Positions 58,171 through 58,330 of a stretch of 58,330 bases of DNA are shown in pieces. The position numbers were made by a program, and so were the translations under genes. Location of the stretch: contig PBDJ01000032.1 in assembly GCA_002717365.1 (NCBI GenBank), positions 25,450 to 83,779 of the forward strand, read 5' to 3'. Source of the DNA: Acidimicrobiaceae bacterium. Lineage in GTDB: Bacteria > Actinomycetota > Acidimicrobiia > Acidimicrobiales > MedAcidi-G1. The notes beneath the pieces are model-generated. The model saw nothing but the letters and a program-made list of their open reading frames with translations, was not told the origin of the DNA and did no database searches. Position 1 is the stretch's first letter. Every line of letters begins with the position of its first letter.

Positions 58171-58330
58171 GCTGTGACTCCCGATCCGGGTTCCGCCAGG
58201 TCGGAGGCATCCAAGGCCAGCAGGGTTCGCATGAGCACGTTGGCCCCGGCCACCAGGTGTTCGGGGTCGGTGTGCTCGGCCGGGTTGTGGCTGATGCCGT
58301 CGCGGCTGGGCACGAAGACCATGCCGGTCG
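58167..58330 (-). CDS. M20-family ureide/carbamoyl amidohydrolase, C-terminus only
   Basis: I translated the frame that enters from the right edge. The last 53 residues include GMVFVPSRDGISHNPAEHT and EHLVAGANVLMRTLLALD, which is the C-terminal signature (MIFVPSxxGxSHxxxE) of the M20 Zn-dependent hydrolases: allantoate amidohydrolase, N-carbamoyl-L-amino-acid hydrolase and beta-ureidopropionase. Which one cannot be decided from this fragment. Its stop overlaps the start of the nitrilase-family gene, so it is the upstream operon member. Confidence 0.85.
   Translation of the reverse strand, partial: TGMVFVPSRDGISHNPAEHTDPEHLVAGANVLMRTLLALDASDLAEPGSGVTA

Overview
The window is high-GC DNA packed with genes on both strands. 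It most resembles a free-living actinobacterium, probably of the Acidimicrobiia type. This rests on four things seen in the sequence: a mycobacteria-like gene order (rpmB / DAK2 / recG / rsmD / coaD / DivIVA-like / DUF177 / rpmF / plsX / acpP / rnc / fpg-like / smc / ftsY / ffh / rpsP / khpA / rimM); the actinobacterial mismatch endonuclease NucS; two mycothiol-type PIG-L amidases; and a UvrD2-type helicase with HRDC domains. The exact lineage is inference. I found no rRNA, tRNA, CRISPR array or insertion sequence, and no gene-free stretch longer than about 180 bases.

Region 1 (1-21625) is a conserved housekeeping block, mostly on the minus strand. It covers ribosome biogenesis (rimM, khpA, rpsP, rpmF, rpmB, rsmD), the SRP pathway (ffh, ftsY), chromosome condensation (smc), fatty acid and phospholipid synthesis (acpP, plsX, coaD, DAK2/FakA-like), RNase III and RecG. 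Between smc and ftsY sits a response regulator / histidine kinase / membrane-anchored PDZ protease set, in the same order as the mycobacterial MprA-MprB-PepD stress module. The protease carries an eight-fold 18-19-residue helical repeat between its membrane anchor and its catalytic domain. The Fpg-like gene encodes a protein that has lost nearly every catalytic residue of its family.

Region 2 (21648-44227) is a mosaic of short operons: PEP carboxykinase with a palindrome in its upstream region; a PIG-L / CoA-transferase / alpha-beta hydrolase run; UvrD-type helicase with two HRDC domains; exonuclease III; ettA-(2TM protein)-cysQ-like-nucS-geranylgeranyl reductase; PAP2 phosphatase; thioesterase; mca-SCP2; nfeD-SPFH; and a threonine-rich surface protein built on a nonameric repeat.

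Region 3 (44383-58330) holds two adjacent PLP-dependent beta-family enzymes on the plus strand, then a long minus-strand operon running in from the right edge. In transcription order this operon is: M20 amidohydrolase (partial), N-carbamoyl-D-amino-acid hydrolase-like enzyme, fused 2Fe-2S/molybdopterin xanthine dehydrogenase-like protein, N-terminally short SsnA-like aminohydrolase, F420/LLM oxidoreductase, 8-oxoguanine deaminase-like enzyme, thiamine-binding-like DUF77 protein, a perfect 12-bp hairpin, then a BMP-type nucleoside ABC transporter without its binding protein. This looks like a nucleobase/ureide uptake and catabolism system of unusual composition.

A pattern across the window is a TANNNT box placed 6-9 bases upstream of the start codon of at least 14 genes, where no Shine-Dalgarno could fit. 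This indicates widespread leaderless transcription, and I used it to choose several starts.
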